A DNA stretch of 64,000 bases from Choricystis sp. odSpoLacu1 (lineage: Eukaryota > Chlorophyta > Trebouxiophyceae). Both the position numbers and the translations under genes were made by a program. The notes under the pieces were generated by a model. The model was not told the DNA's origin and did no database searches. It saw only the letters and a program-made list of their open reading frames with translations. The DNA lies in NCBI GenBank assembly GCA_958009055.1, contig OY253664.1, positions 1-64,000 on the forward strand, given 5' to 3'. Shown here one piece after another: positions 30,857 through 40,545 of the stretch (positions are counted from its first letter, which is position 1; each line of letters starts with the position of its first letter).

Positions 30857-32336
30857 ATGCCAGCATCGTCAGCGCCGCGCGCCGCCCCGCCCCGCCCCGC
30901 CCCGCCCCGCCCCCGACACCGCCCCCGACACCGCCACACCCCCCCGCCCCCTCCTGCCACCCTCGACCGTGGGCGGCGTGTCCCCCGACTCGAGGTTTGT
31001 GCACACGTACGCCATGCACGACGCGCCCATCACGTTTGGCCTGGACACGCCCCCCGCCCTGGGGCGTGCGGCGGCGGAGGGGCTGCTGGCGGCGCATGCT
31101 GCCAATGGAGGGGGCGGAGGGCGGGGCAACGCGTCTGTGCTGCCCCCCCCCGCCCCCTCTGCCACGCCGCCACCGTCGTCGTCACGCCACACCGGCCACC
31201 TGATCGCGTCGGGGCCGCCGCCTCCCTCCCACGCCATTGCGCCGGGCCCATCCTCCCCCACGCTGGTGTCGCCCGACGAGTCGCCGCCGCGGCGAGGGGA
31301 GGGCAGTGTGCTCACTCCGCCCCCGCTCCTGGGTGACGACGGCGGCATGGCCACCAGCCTGGATGCTGCTGACGATGAATGCGCTCGCTCGGGGTCGCCC
31401 TCTGGTGACGACGCCAGCGCCCCCGCGGGCAAACCAGCGCGGGCGGCGGGTGGCGCGGCCACCGCCACCGCCACCACCACCACGCGCCCGTGGCCCCTCG
31501 CCGCCCCCAAAGGCACCTGGCTGTACGATGTCACCCTGGCGGGCGCGTCCCCCGCGTCCGTGCGGGCTGCGCTGGCAGACCCGTCCTTCGCAGCGCGCTT
31601 GCTGGCCGCGCGCCGCTGCACCGACGTCGACGTCGGCCCCTGGTCACCGCCCGCCAGCGCCACCACCACCACCCAAAGCCGCACCCTGCGTTACACGGCT
31701 CCCGTGGCGGCGGGCGTGCTTGGCGGTCAACGCATCTCGTGCGTGGAGGCGCAGGTGGTGACCCCGCTCGGGGGCGCGAGCGGCCCCACGCGCTCCCCCC
31801 ACAGGTTCACGCTCACTGTCACCGCCACCACGCCCGACTTGCCGCTGTATGGGGGCGCGTTTGAGTGCGAGATCGTGGTGACGGGGGATGCTGCTGCATC
31901 AGAGGCAGCGAGTGAGGACTCCCCCCCCACCTCCACCCGCGTCACCGCCTTTGGCCGCGTCATCTTCAAGAAGAAGCTGCCCATGGTGCTGCGCATGCTG
32001 GATGTGAACGCGGTGGCGGGCCTGAAGGCTGCCTACGGTGTGCATGCGGCCGAGTTGGCGTCGTTCCTGGCGGCGCCATCGACCGCGGCTGCCGCGCCGG
32101 GCGGGGGCGGCCTCAGCGACGCCGTCGCCGCTATCGCCGCCCGCCTGGCAGCGGGGGATGCCACCACCCTGGCAGCTGTCGTGGCGGCCGTTCTGGCGGT
32201 GGCGCTGGCGGTGGCGCTGGCCAGCGTGGCGGCTGCCGTCAACGGCGTGCGGTCTGAGTTGGCGGCCGCCGCGCGGCGCGACCTGGCTGCCATCGCGGTG
32301 GCGGCGGCCAAGGTGGCGGCCAGGCAGTGCAAGTGA
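30857..32336 (+). CDS. VASt-domain protein with C-terminal membrane anchor
   Basis: The assured reading frame runs from at least 31014 (in-frame ATG, MHDAPITFGLDTPPALGRAA) to 32336. An earlier ATG at 30857 in good context (MPASSAPRAAPPRP) lies in another frame, and the break would again be cured by one fewer base in the C-rich stretch to about 30955. The N-terminal half is Pro/Ser/Ala-rich and probably disordered. The second half is a VASt fold: GTWLYDVTLAGASPASVRAA, CTDVDVGPWSPPA, RTLRYTAPVAAGVLGGQRIS, PDLPLYGGAFECEIVV, and FGRVIFKKKLPMVLRMLDVN. An Ala/Val transmembrane helix lies near residue 440 of the assured frame (LAAVVAAVLAVALAVALASV). Inferred to move lipids at membrane contacts; partner of the VASt gene at 14 kb. 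Confidence 0.72.
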
Positions 32337-32466
32337 GTGGAGTGTGTGTGATGTGTGTGCAGGCAGAAGAGGGAGGGAGTGGGACACTGGTGTGTGAGTG
32401 TGTGTATGTGTTTTCGACACGGACAGATGACAAAGAAAAAAGACACCACTCTCTCCCCACCCACCA

Positions 32467-33558
32467 TCAATACTCCTGAAAGTTACCGTGCCCCGTCGCC
32501 TTGGCGTGCGCCACCGCGTCCGCCTCCCCCACCACGCCGCACCCACACACGCCACACCGCAGCGAGAAGCGGGCGGTGTCGGTGAACTGGCGTGCCGCGC
32601 GCAGGCCGGCCGCGACGGACGCAGCAGCTTTCATGATGGAGGGCAGGGCCGGGTCGGCCACGTCAAAGGTGGTCACATCGTCACGCTCGGGTGACGTGGA
32701 GCCGCCAGGGGCGAGGGCCAAGGCGTCGTAGTGCAGACCGTCATAAATGAGCAAGGCTCTCCGACTGTACCCCGCCCCCGTCCCATACACGTCCACCCTC
32801 TCAGACGCAACGTCATGAACCGCGATCTCGATGCCAAAGTGGGTGGCCAGGATGGCGAGCTCAATGGCACCGCCCCAGTGTGTTTTTATCGAAATCCAGG
32901 AGGCATACTCGCGCGGTGGCTTGCCCAGCACGGGTTCAGACCATGTCCCCGTGTCCGCCAGCACGGCGGCCGCGCAGGCAGACCGCAGGTCGGACGCTGC
33001 GCCACGTGACCCTGTCACCGCGTAGCTGACGGCGGCAAAGAGGCAGGAGTTGTCAGCGTCCACGACGCGGCGCGTGACGACAGCACGTGGATCCCCCGGC
33101 ACCCGGGCAAAGGTGGGGGCACCGCCCGCAGAGGTGGTGGAGGAGGAGCGCACACTGGCGACGTCGCCATGGGTGGGCGCGTCGGAGGACCGGGGGGGCG
33201 GACGGTTGAGGGAGGGCGCGGGGGCGGGGGCGGCGGGCGCGGCGGGCGTCGCCGCCACCTCCTGCCCCAGGGACGCGGCGATGGCGGCGGCCAGGGCTTC
33301 GTCTTCCGTCATGCCGGCGGGCGCCAGGTGGGAGAGCCAGGCGTTGGCGGCGGGTGCAGGGACAGCAGTCGGCGCGACAGCCTCTGCCTCGCCACCCACG
33401 GCCGGCCCCTCCCGCACCACCAGCACATCGCCCGATGCCAGGCCCAGGTCAGCCAGCTTGGCGGCGTCCGTGTCGGCTGGCAGCTATGTGGGAGTGGAGG
33501 TGTGTGTGAGGACAGCGCGCGTGTTTATTTCTCACCTCCCACACACACACGCTCCCCC

Positions 33559-33603
<45 letters not shown>

Positions 33604-33934
33604 ACCGTCACCGGGGCCGGCGGAAACCCGGCCAGCAGCTGCACTCTGGAGGGGGCCACGCCACACTCGGCCGCAACGCGCTCGAGGAAGGAGGTGAGAG
33701 GGGCGGCCGGGTCGAGGCCTGGAGGCAAAGGGAAGGAGACAATGGTACGTGTGTGTTGGCACTCGCGCCAGTCGCCAGCGCGGGCGTGTGCGGCGGGCAG
33801 AAGGCACCCGCGCCAGTTCGAACACAACAGCGATGCGTGGTGTCGGCCACCGCGCTGCCCTCTCCCCTCTCCTTGCACCCACCTGACAGTGTCGCCTGGC
33901 CGGTGGGACCACGCACGCGCAGCGTGAGCGCCAT
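32467..33934 (-). CDS. OTU1/YOD1-type deubiquitinase
   Basis: Cysteine protease that trims ubiquitin chains from ER-associated-degradation substrates together with p97/CDC48. Three exons (33934-33883, 33718-33606, 33483-32467) give 393 residues. The N-terminal UBX-like domain starts MALTLRVRGPTGQATLSG and includes LASGDVLVVREG. The linker has a possible ubiquitin-interacting helix (TEDEALAAAIAASLGQE). The OTU core is RRVVDADNSCLFAAVSYAVT, with catalytic Asp and Cys, WGGAIELAILATHFGIEIAV, and the catalytic His in LIYDGLHYDAL. A C-terminal C2H2 finger (RCGVCGCGVVGEADAVAHAK with H at GHGNF) completes the YOD1 layout. A long CT/GA microsatellite occupies its second intron. Confidence 0.93.
33561..33602. 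repeat. CT microsatellite inside an OTU1 intron
   Basis: About 36 bases of pure CT followed by CTTTCTCTT lie next to the donor of the second OTU1 intron. In the sense strand this reads GTAAGAGAAAGAGAGAG, so the repeat starts directly at the 5' splice site, as in several other introns of this window. Confidence 0.9.
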
Positions 33935-34140
33935 GCTGTGGTTGTGGGGGCAAAAAAGGGCGCCCCGCTGACGCAACGCGTTGTTTTCTTCAGAGTGGAG
34001 GCAACGAAAAGCGGGGCATGCACAAAACGCGGTCGCGACAGCACACAATTCGCCCGCCGCGCCGCCTTCTTTCCCCTCCTCCTCCTCCTCCGCTTGTGCC
34101 CAGCGTCGCCACTTCCCCTCCTTCCACCCCTCGACACGCG
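33935..34140. promoter_or_regulatory. Divergent promoter region of OTU1 and SRPBCC genes
   Basis: Two start codons face away from each other 206 bases apart, so the regulatory sequences of both genes must overlap or abut here. The stretch includes AACGCGTTGTTTTC and a CCTCCTCCTCCTCC block. No specific factor site is claimed. Confidence 0.45.
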
Positions 34141-35151
34141 ATGCACGCCCTGCGCGCCGCGCCGCTCGCCGCCGCGCGCCACCGCGTCGCCGCGCCCCGG
34201 CCGCCGCACGCGGCTGCCTCCACAGGGGACGGCACCGCTCCCCGCACCCCACGCAAGCGTGCGACACGGAAAAAGAAAGAGCCAGTGGATGACGGGGCTG
34301 CTGCGCCAACAGAGGACGCTGCTGCTGCCACCGCCGCCGCCGCCTCCACCCCCACCCCCACTCCTGCCGCCGCCTCCCCCGCCACCACCACCACCTCCTC
34401 GGACGCCGACCTCAAGCCCGCCCCCATCTGGGCGGGGCGGAGGGGGGGCTACACCCCGTTTGAGTTTGTGTCGTTTGCCGACGACGACGTGCTGCACGAC
34501 GTGTCGGTCACAGTCGCCGCCCCCCGCCCCCTCGTCTACTCCATCTGGGCCGATCGCTCCAACTATGGGGAGTGGTTTTCGCTGATCACGCAGTCTGTGC
34601 ACCACGTGGGGGATGCGAGTCTTGCCTCCTACTTTGTGTTTTATGGGCACGGCACCCTGCCCCCCCTCGAGCTGTACGCGACCATGAAGCGCGACCTGGT
34701 GGCGAACGAGTGCATCCTGGAGCGTGCCGTTGACGGGTGGGACATCGCGGCGGGCGTGTTCTTTGCAGAGGCTGACAATGATCCTTCCTCCACTGTCGTC
34801 ACGCTGCGCCTGGGCTACGCTCTGCCCGCCCAACTCGCGGACGCGGTGGGCGCGGTGGCTGTGTACGGCGACGTGGAAGAAGTCCTCCGCAGCGACATGG
34901 CGGCGATGGCAGCCTTTGTGGAGGCCAACGCGGCGGATGGAGGGGTGGCCCTGGCTGCCAAGCGCGCGCGCGAGGCCGCCGCCGTCGCCAAGACGCAGGA
35001 GGAACGGTACGGCCTGCCCGAGGAGGAGGGCATCGCTGCCATCCTGGCGGCCCCCGGGGACGCGCTGTATGATGCTGAGATGCTGGGGGCGGCGCGGCCG
35101 GGGGTGGGGCCGGAGGGGGTCGAGCAAGCAGTGCCGGTTGGGGTGGAATGA
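34141..35151 (+). CDS. Plastid SRPBCC (polyketide cyclase/dehydrase-like) protein
   Basis: A single exon encodes 336 residues. The N-terminus (MHALRAAPLAAARHRVAAPR) resembles a plastid transit peptide and is followed by a basic KRATRKKKEP and an Ala/Thr/Pro linker. From about residue 105 the sequence fits the SRPBCC helix-grip fold: VLHDVSVTVAAPRPLVYSIW, ADRSNYGEWFSLITQSVH, then alternating strands and VTLRLGYALPAQLADAVGAV before the long C-terminal helix with GDVEEVLRSDMAAMAAF. Plastid members of this group bind hydrophobic ligands; none is identified here. The C-terminal 60 residues (YGLPEEEGIAAILAAPGDAL) are charged and extend beyond the fold. Confidence 0.75.
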   Translation: MHALRAAPLAAARHRVAAPRPPHAAASTGDGTAPRTPRKRATRKKKEPVDDGAAAPTEDAAAATAAAASTPTPTPAAASPATTTTSSDADLKPAPIWAGRRGGYTPFEFVSFADDDVLHDVSVTVAAPRPLVYSIWADRSNYGEWFSLITQSVHHVGDASLASYFVFYGHGTLPPLELYATMKRDLVANECILERAVDGWDIAAGVFFAEADNDPSSTVVTLRLGYALPAQLADAVGAVAVYGDVEEVLRSDMAAMAAFVEANAADGGVALAAKRAREAAAVAKTQEERYGLPEEEGIAAILAAPGDALYDAEMLGAARPGVGPEGVEQAVPVGVE

Positions 35152-35664
35152 AGAGAGGGAAAACGACGTGTTGTTTTTTTGCCGTGTGCTTTGTGGGTGT
35201 GGGTGTAATGATTGCGAGCGCGCGTGTGCGCGTGGGTGTGGAACGGTACTGTCCTTTGGGGCGCGGGTGGTGGGAGGGAAGCTGGGGCGAGACGAGAGCG
35301 CCCCCCACACACTCTCCCTCGTTTTCCTCGCGCGTGCGCAAACGGTTCCTCGCGACACGCCCCGCCTCCGCCTCTCCCTAGGTGCGCGCCCACATGCAAG
35401 CTCTTGTGTGGCGGGAGTGCGAGCGGTTGCAACACACACCAACCACCGCCCCCGCAAAGCCAATGACGAAATCCGCGCCATGGCCACGCATGCGGGCCGC
35501 CGCCCCCACACCCACTCCTCTCCTCAAACCATGCACATTTTGCCTTGTTGACACCGTATGATTGAGACGCGGCATGTCCGCGGTCGGTTTTGAGAAACAA
35601 AGTGCCAACCAACACACAAACTCTCCGATTCTCAGGTCCGCGCCGCGCGCCCCCTTCGCGACAC
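35152..35664. other. Intergenic spacer upstream of the peptide-repeat gene
   Basis: About 510 bases between two plus-strand genes. It contains GTGTGGGTGTAATG near 35193-35206 (a TGTAA candidate poly(A) signal for the upstream gene) and alternating GCGCGC near 35217-35231. No coding frame stands out. Confidence 0.45.
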
Positions 35665-36995
35665 ATGCGCGCCCACACGCTGGCCTTCCTGCTGCTGGCG
35701 GCCTTGGCGACGGTGCAGGTGAGCATAGTGAGGATGCAAGCACGTGTTGCGTGGGCAGTTGGCAGAGAGTGTGGGCGCATTTTACGCGTGCAGCACGAGA
35801 GGGGGAGGACGCGACGGCGCAAAGAGAGGGCCGCGTCGCCCTCTCTCACCTCCCAGCCTCCCTCCCTCCACAGGCCCAGTCCGACGCCGCCTTTGCCGCC
35901 TACGACCGCTTCGCCGACACCGCCCGCCCTCGTGCGTCCGCTTCCAGGCCCGGTAGCAGCCTCGACCCGTCCTTTGTCTCGCGCGCGGTGTCCAACGCGC
36001 TCCCCTCCCTCCTCCCGGGCGCCCCTGCCACCGTCACCACCGACACCACCGTCCCCTCCGTCGTCCAGGGCGCGGTGGCGGTGCCCAACAAACCGTTGGC
36101 AGGGGGTCCCGCGGCGGCGCCCCCCCCCCCGAAAGTGGAGGGCGTGTTTTATTCGGCTGTGGCCCAGCCGCGGGACGGGCCGCTGATCAGCGCGGAAGCA
36201 CCCGCGCCGACCGCCCCCCTCAAGTCCGCGGTGGCTGCCACCAAGGCTCAAACGGCGGGGGCGGGCACGACGGCACGCACTGTGGCACTGCCTCCCTTTG
36301 ATGCATCGAAAGTGGACGCCCTGTTTGACAAGGCGGTGGCTGCCCTCGACTCTCCGCGCGGCGCGACCGCGGTGGCGGGTGCTGCCGCCGCCGCCACCCA
36401 AGCCGTCGCCAACGCCGCCCCCGCCGACGTCACCGGGCGTGGGTTCATGGGGTTACCTGACAATGATGTGCATGGTGGCGGCGGGCGTGCCCTGAAACAG
36501 GCGGCGGGGTTGGGCGGGCGGGAGCCGGGGTTGGGCGGGCGGGAGCCGGGGTTGGGCGGGCGCGAACCACAACACGTCATCGAGGGTGCCCCCACCGGCC
36601 CTGGCACCGGCGCCGCGCCTCTGCCCCACGTCATTGAGGGCGCGGAGGCCACCTCCCCTGGCAACGCAGGCGGGCACGTCATTGAAGCGACTTTTGCTGC
36701 GGGTGACGACGCCACCACCACCCCCGCTCGCCCGATCGGTCACAACCCGCCCATCGGCCACAACCCGCCCCTGGCGTCCCCCATTGGCCACAACCCGCCC
36801 ATTGGCCACCTGCCGCCCGGGCAGGAGGCGCCCCAGGTGACGGCCGCGAGTCTGAGGGCGCCCGACGCCGCGGCGGCGGCGGCGGCGCCTGCTGTCGCGC
36901 CGGCGCCCACCGCTGGCCACGGCCACCACGTGAGCGCGCGGTCTGCGCACCGCCCGCCCATTGGGCACAACCCGCCGCTGGTGGTGGAGCCTTGA
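35665..36995 (+). CDS. Secreted protein with tandem GLGGREP, HVIE and PIGHNPP peptide repeats
   Basis: Two exons (35665-35718, 35874-36995) encode 391 residues. The first exon is essentially the signal peptide (MRAHTLAFLLLAALATVQ). A middle region rich in Ala/Thr/Val contains FDASKVDALFDKAVAALDS. The C-terminal third is built from short repeats. GLGGREP occurs three times in tandem (36508-36570). HVIEG or HVIEA occurs three times. PIGHNPP occurs at least four times as an exact heptad, with a PIGHLPP variant. The protein ends PPIGHNPPLVVEP. No known family. The His/Pro repeats suggest a structural wall protein, a metal-binding protein or a precursor of small secreted peptides. The sequence cannot separate these. 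The frame stays open through an 11-C run near 36120. Confidence 0.75.
36508..36570 (+). repeat. Threefold tandem 21-base repeat encoding GLGGREP
   Basis: Three nearly identical 21-base units (TTGGGCGGGCGGGAGCCGGGG type) lie head to tail inside the coding sequence. They are recent enough to remain almost identical at DNA level, which points to replication slippage or unequal exchange. Confidence 0.85.
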
Positions 36996-37198
36996 TTTTG
37001 TGTGGTTTGGAGTTCCAAGTGAAAATGAAAACGAGAGAAGAGAGAGAGAGAAGAGAGTGTCTTGTCACACTCTCCGAAGAAAAAAGAACGACACGAAAAC
37101 GCGCGCCGACTCTCTCTGTCCCACTCCCGCGTCAGCGCGTGTGTGCGTGTTTGAGGGCCGCGTCCCTGCTGTCAGGAGAGAGAGCCGAGAGAGACACG

Positions 37199-37997
37199 AT
37201 GGACGTCACCGCGGAGGTGAGGGAGAGGGTGACGCGTACATTGGGCGGCGCGTGTGTGCTTGCTCGCCGCGCTCTCAGCTCGCTCAGGCGCACTCACAAC
37301 CCGCCCCAGCGATCGCACGATGTCACACTACGATCGGAGCGCCGAGCCGATGGCGTGGTGGGCGGCGGCACCGCGCACCACTGGCCCTCGCATCGCGAGT
37401 TCCCAACGACCCCCCCTTCGCCTCTCCCCCCCTCCACAGGTCTTCCACGCCGCCCACGAGCACGGCCGCCGCGCTGAAGCCGAGTTCACGGCTCGTTACG
37501 GCAGCCTGAAGCCCGCGGCGCACGGGCTGCTGGCCAAGGTGAGTGGGAGGAGGGGAGAGGAGAGCAACGGCGGCGGCGCATTGGGGGCCGCGCAAAAGCC
37601 GTGCCCCCCCCATCCCGCCCCAGTCACACCCCGCCCCCCCGTAACTTTGGCATGGATCGTCTGCGATGACTCCAGACTGTCGCGTGGGTGGTGGCGATGG
37701 GGGCGGCGCCCGCTTTGGTGATCGCCGCGGTGTTTTTGCACCCGAGACGCCCGCACGCCACGCGGACGTCTCGCGAACCACGCTCCTCTCTCACCCCCAC
37801 CCCACCCCACCCCCCACCCACAGCGCAACTCGCGCAAGTGCTTCGATTCGGCCGACTACGCCATGACGCTCAACGCCATGGCGTCGGGGGAGCTGCCCCC
37901 CGACGCGGTGCTGGTGGTCGGGTCGCCGCCGCCTCACCCGGGCGTGCTGGGCCGCACCGGGCCGGCCGCGGAAACGCGCGCGTCGACGACCGGCTGA
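37199..37997 (+). CDS. Endosulfine/ARPP-19/Igo family protein
   Basis: Assembled from three short exons (37199-37216, 37440-37538, 37824-37997) to 96 residues, which is why no single open frame reveals it. The joined sequence contains FTARYGSLKPAAHGLLAK followed across an intron by RNSRKCFDSADYAMTLNAM. The latter is the endosulfine signature, normally FDSGDY, here FDSADY. Family members inhibit PP2A-B55 after a Greatwall-type kinase phosphorylates the serine in this motif, controlling mitotic entry or quiescence. The C-terminus (ETRASTTG) is short. Both introns have clean GT-AG borders and keep frame. The Gly-to-Ala change next to the phospho-serine is the main oddity. Confidence 0.8.
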
Positions 37998-38358
37998 TGA
38001 ACATGTTTTGCCTCTCTCCCTCTCCCGCCCTTGTTTTTCAACATCTTCTGTGTTTTTCCATCCTCTGTGTCCTTTTCTTCGGCCTGTGTTTTTTTTCTTT
38101 TCTTCTGGCAGCGAGAAAGACCAAAAATTATCTCCCGCTTTTTTTTCCGCTCCAATTCTTTTCAGCACAACCTGCCGCCACCTCATTCCTCCGACTGCAA
38201 ACCCATTAACGTGACACACACACACACACAGTGTTTAGCAATCAAAGAAAAAAGAATTAACCCTTGGTAGATTTTTTGTTGATTTGCATTAGTGACAAAA
38301 AAAAAAAACACGCTCTCTCTCTCAAAACTCTTTCTTGTGTCACCCTCTCCCCTCCAGT
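37998..38358. terminator. Convergent T-rich 3' region
   Basis: This is one of the lowest-GC stretches in the window, with repeated TTTTTCTTTTC blocks, a CACACACACACA run near 38216-38230, and AAAGAAAAAAGAATTAACC near 38245. It separates convergent genes and probably contains both cleavage sites. No gene is seen. Confidence 0.5.
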
Positions 38359-40032
38359 TCAAGCCGCCACGTTGGCAAAGCGGGGCGACGACCCGTAGAT
38401 GTACTCCTCGAACTTCTTGACCTCGGCCTTGGACCCGTAGCAGATCTGGGTGCGCTGGTCCCACGCCGTGATCTCCACGTCCAGCGCCGACACGCACTTG
38501 CCGTCGCACGACGAGTGGCCGCCCGCCTTCTCCACCATCAGCGCCAGGGGCGCCACCTCGAACAGCAGCCTCAGCTTGGCCTTGGTCGTGGGCGACGTGA
38601 TGTTGGTGAACACGCCCTTCTCCTTGACAATGGTCTGGAAGACGTCGGGCACCATGCCGCCCGTGTAGCGCAGCGTGTACTTTTCGCCGATGTAGTGCGA
38701 AATCAGTTTCTCGTACTCCGGGTTGTCGAAGGTGGCGCGCAGGTTGCCGGGGGAGAACATCTTGCCCTCCCCGATCTCGGTCGTCTCCTTGACGTGCAGC
38801 CACTTGCCGTCGTCCTGGAGCAGGAACTCGTGGCAGCCGGGCGCGTCTTTCAGGGCGAGGCAGTAGACGGTGCGCGGCCCATAGATGCCCATGCCGGCGG
38901 CCGCCTGGTCGCGCCCGGTGATGCCCTTGAGCTTGTCCCCCGGCCAGATGCCGAAGATGGTGCCGACGGTGAAGTTGGTGTCGACAATGGAGGAGCCGTC
39001 CAGGGGGTCGAAGGCCACCGAAAAGCCTTTTCCACCCATGTCCACAGGCTCGGGCACCTCCTCGGAGCACGCGTACGCGCACACGCCCGAGAACTTGAGG
39101 GCTTCGAACAGGAGCTTGTCGGCCAGCAGGTCGACGGCCAGCTGTTCATCGCCAAACGTGTTGACGCAGGCAGTGGCCCCGCACGACGCGGTGCGCACCT
39201 TGAACGCAATGGTGCGAATGGCCTCCCCCAGGCACATGATGACTTGGCGCAGCTTGGGGTCGGCGGTGGCGTCCACCAGGAACTCCTCCAGGGTGTCGCC
39301 GATCTAGGGGTGTGGGGAAGAGGAGGGTTTTGGGGTGAGAGGAGGGCGCGAGCGTTTTGTGGCCTCTCGCGCGTCGGTCGCCCGAGCGCTCTGGCCTTTC
39401 GCCGCCCTCGGTGCCTCCCTCTCTCGCCTGCCCTCCCTCCCCGGCATTGCGTGTGTCGCAGCCCGCACACGCGCGCCGCTGTCGTGGTGGGCGGGCGGGG
39501 GCGCGTGCCACGACACCAACCACCACTTGCCGACCCGCGTTTTTTTTCTCTCTCTCTGTTCTCACCTTGACGCGCACAGCGACGGAGCGGGCGGCCGCCA
39601 GGCGGGCGGTCTTGCGGCCGGCGCGCAGGGACGAGGTGGCACCCGCGAAGGTCGACTTGGAGGAGGTCAGGCGGGGGGCGGCGACGGCGGCGCGGGGAGC
39701 CTGGGGAGGGAGGAAAAATGGGCAGGTCAGCGCGACGGCGGCGTGGAGCGGGTGGCTGTCCCCTCGGTCGCACCACGCGGCTCCGGGCCTCGATCCCGGC
39801 CCTCGACCACGCATTGTGGTGGCGTGGTGCGTGAGGGCGAGAGTGGGGCGGAGGAGGGAGGTGGGGAGGCGGCGGCGGTGGTTGGGCCGAGCCCCTGGCT
39901 CTCAACCAAAAACGAGCACGAGTCGGTCGCGCCACCCCGCCGCTCCCCCCACCAAAAAACACGCACCACGCGAGCCGAGCGGCAGGTGACGGCGGCCGCC
40001 ACGGGGGCGGACGTGCGAGCGATAGTGGCCAT
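38359..40032 (-). CDS. SBPase: Sedoheptulose-1,7-bisphosphatase, plastid
   Basis: Calvin-cycle phosphatase that makes sedoheptulose-7-phosphate in the stroma. Three exons (40032-39967, 39700-39566, 39303-38359) encode 381 residues. The first two exons form a transit peptide ([20 protein letters not shown] onward). The third begins [20 protein letters not shown]. Thioredoxin-regulated cysteines are present in [20 protein letters not shown]. Metal and substrate motifs: [67 protein letters not shown] and [15 protein letters not shown]. The residue pattern is that of SBPase rather than fructose bisphosphatase. It is divergently paired with starch branching enzyme. Confidence 0.97.
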
Positions 40033-40545
40033 AGCGGAGGAAAAAGGGGGGGGAGACGGGGAAGAAAATAAACGAAACGAAGACGAGAGGTGTGCGCCGA
40101 GTGTGGGCGCTGCCCTCCCTAGCCAAGCGTGCCTTTGACGCCCGCAGCGTTGATCTTCCCAGCTGACGCGATCCGACACGCACACACACAGATCGTCTCT
40201 TTTCCTCTATTAAACAAGCGTCACATACAAAGGCGGGCGGATGGAATCGATGAGGCGATGGGTTTGTGGTGTGGTCAGCGCGCGGTGCTTGCGCGACCCC
40301 CGTGGTTTTTCATTCCCGTGTTTCTTCCCCCTCCAAACCGATCCACACGCCCACTCACGTGTGTGTGCGCAAGTTCCAGGCACATGACTGCAACCCGGCG
40401 CTGTTGTGCCGCGCCCCCCGCAAAAAGCGACACAAAAAGAGACAAGAAGAGGCACGCCGACCACCACTCTCGTCGTTGCGTGCTCACGCGGCGTTGGTTT
40501 GTTTCCCTCCCCCTTTCCCTCCCCCCCCCCACACATCCACACCCC
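40033..40545. promoter_or_regulatory. Divergent promoter region of SBPase and starch branching enzyme
   Basis: About 510 bases separate the two start codons. The region includes GGGGAAGAAAATAAACG near 40054 and CACACACACAG near 40181, CTATTAAACAAGCG near 40208, and a C11 run just before the branching-enzyme ATG. Shared regulation of carbon fixation and storage by light is an inference from gene function and orientation. Confidence 0.45.

Noticed and set aside
30880..30925. CCCCG tandem repeats as a CRISPR-like or satellite array
   Set aside because: Units are 5 bases with no spacers and sit in a GC-rich leader next to a coding frame; this is simple-sequence DNA.
35665..36995. A bacterial-type RiPP precursor
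   Set aside because: The gene is a spliced nuclear gene with a eukaryotic signal peptide, and no modifying enzymes lie nearby; only a generic peptide-precursor idea is kept.
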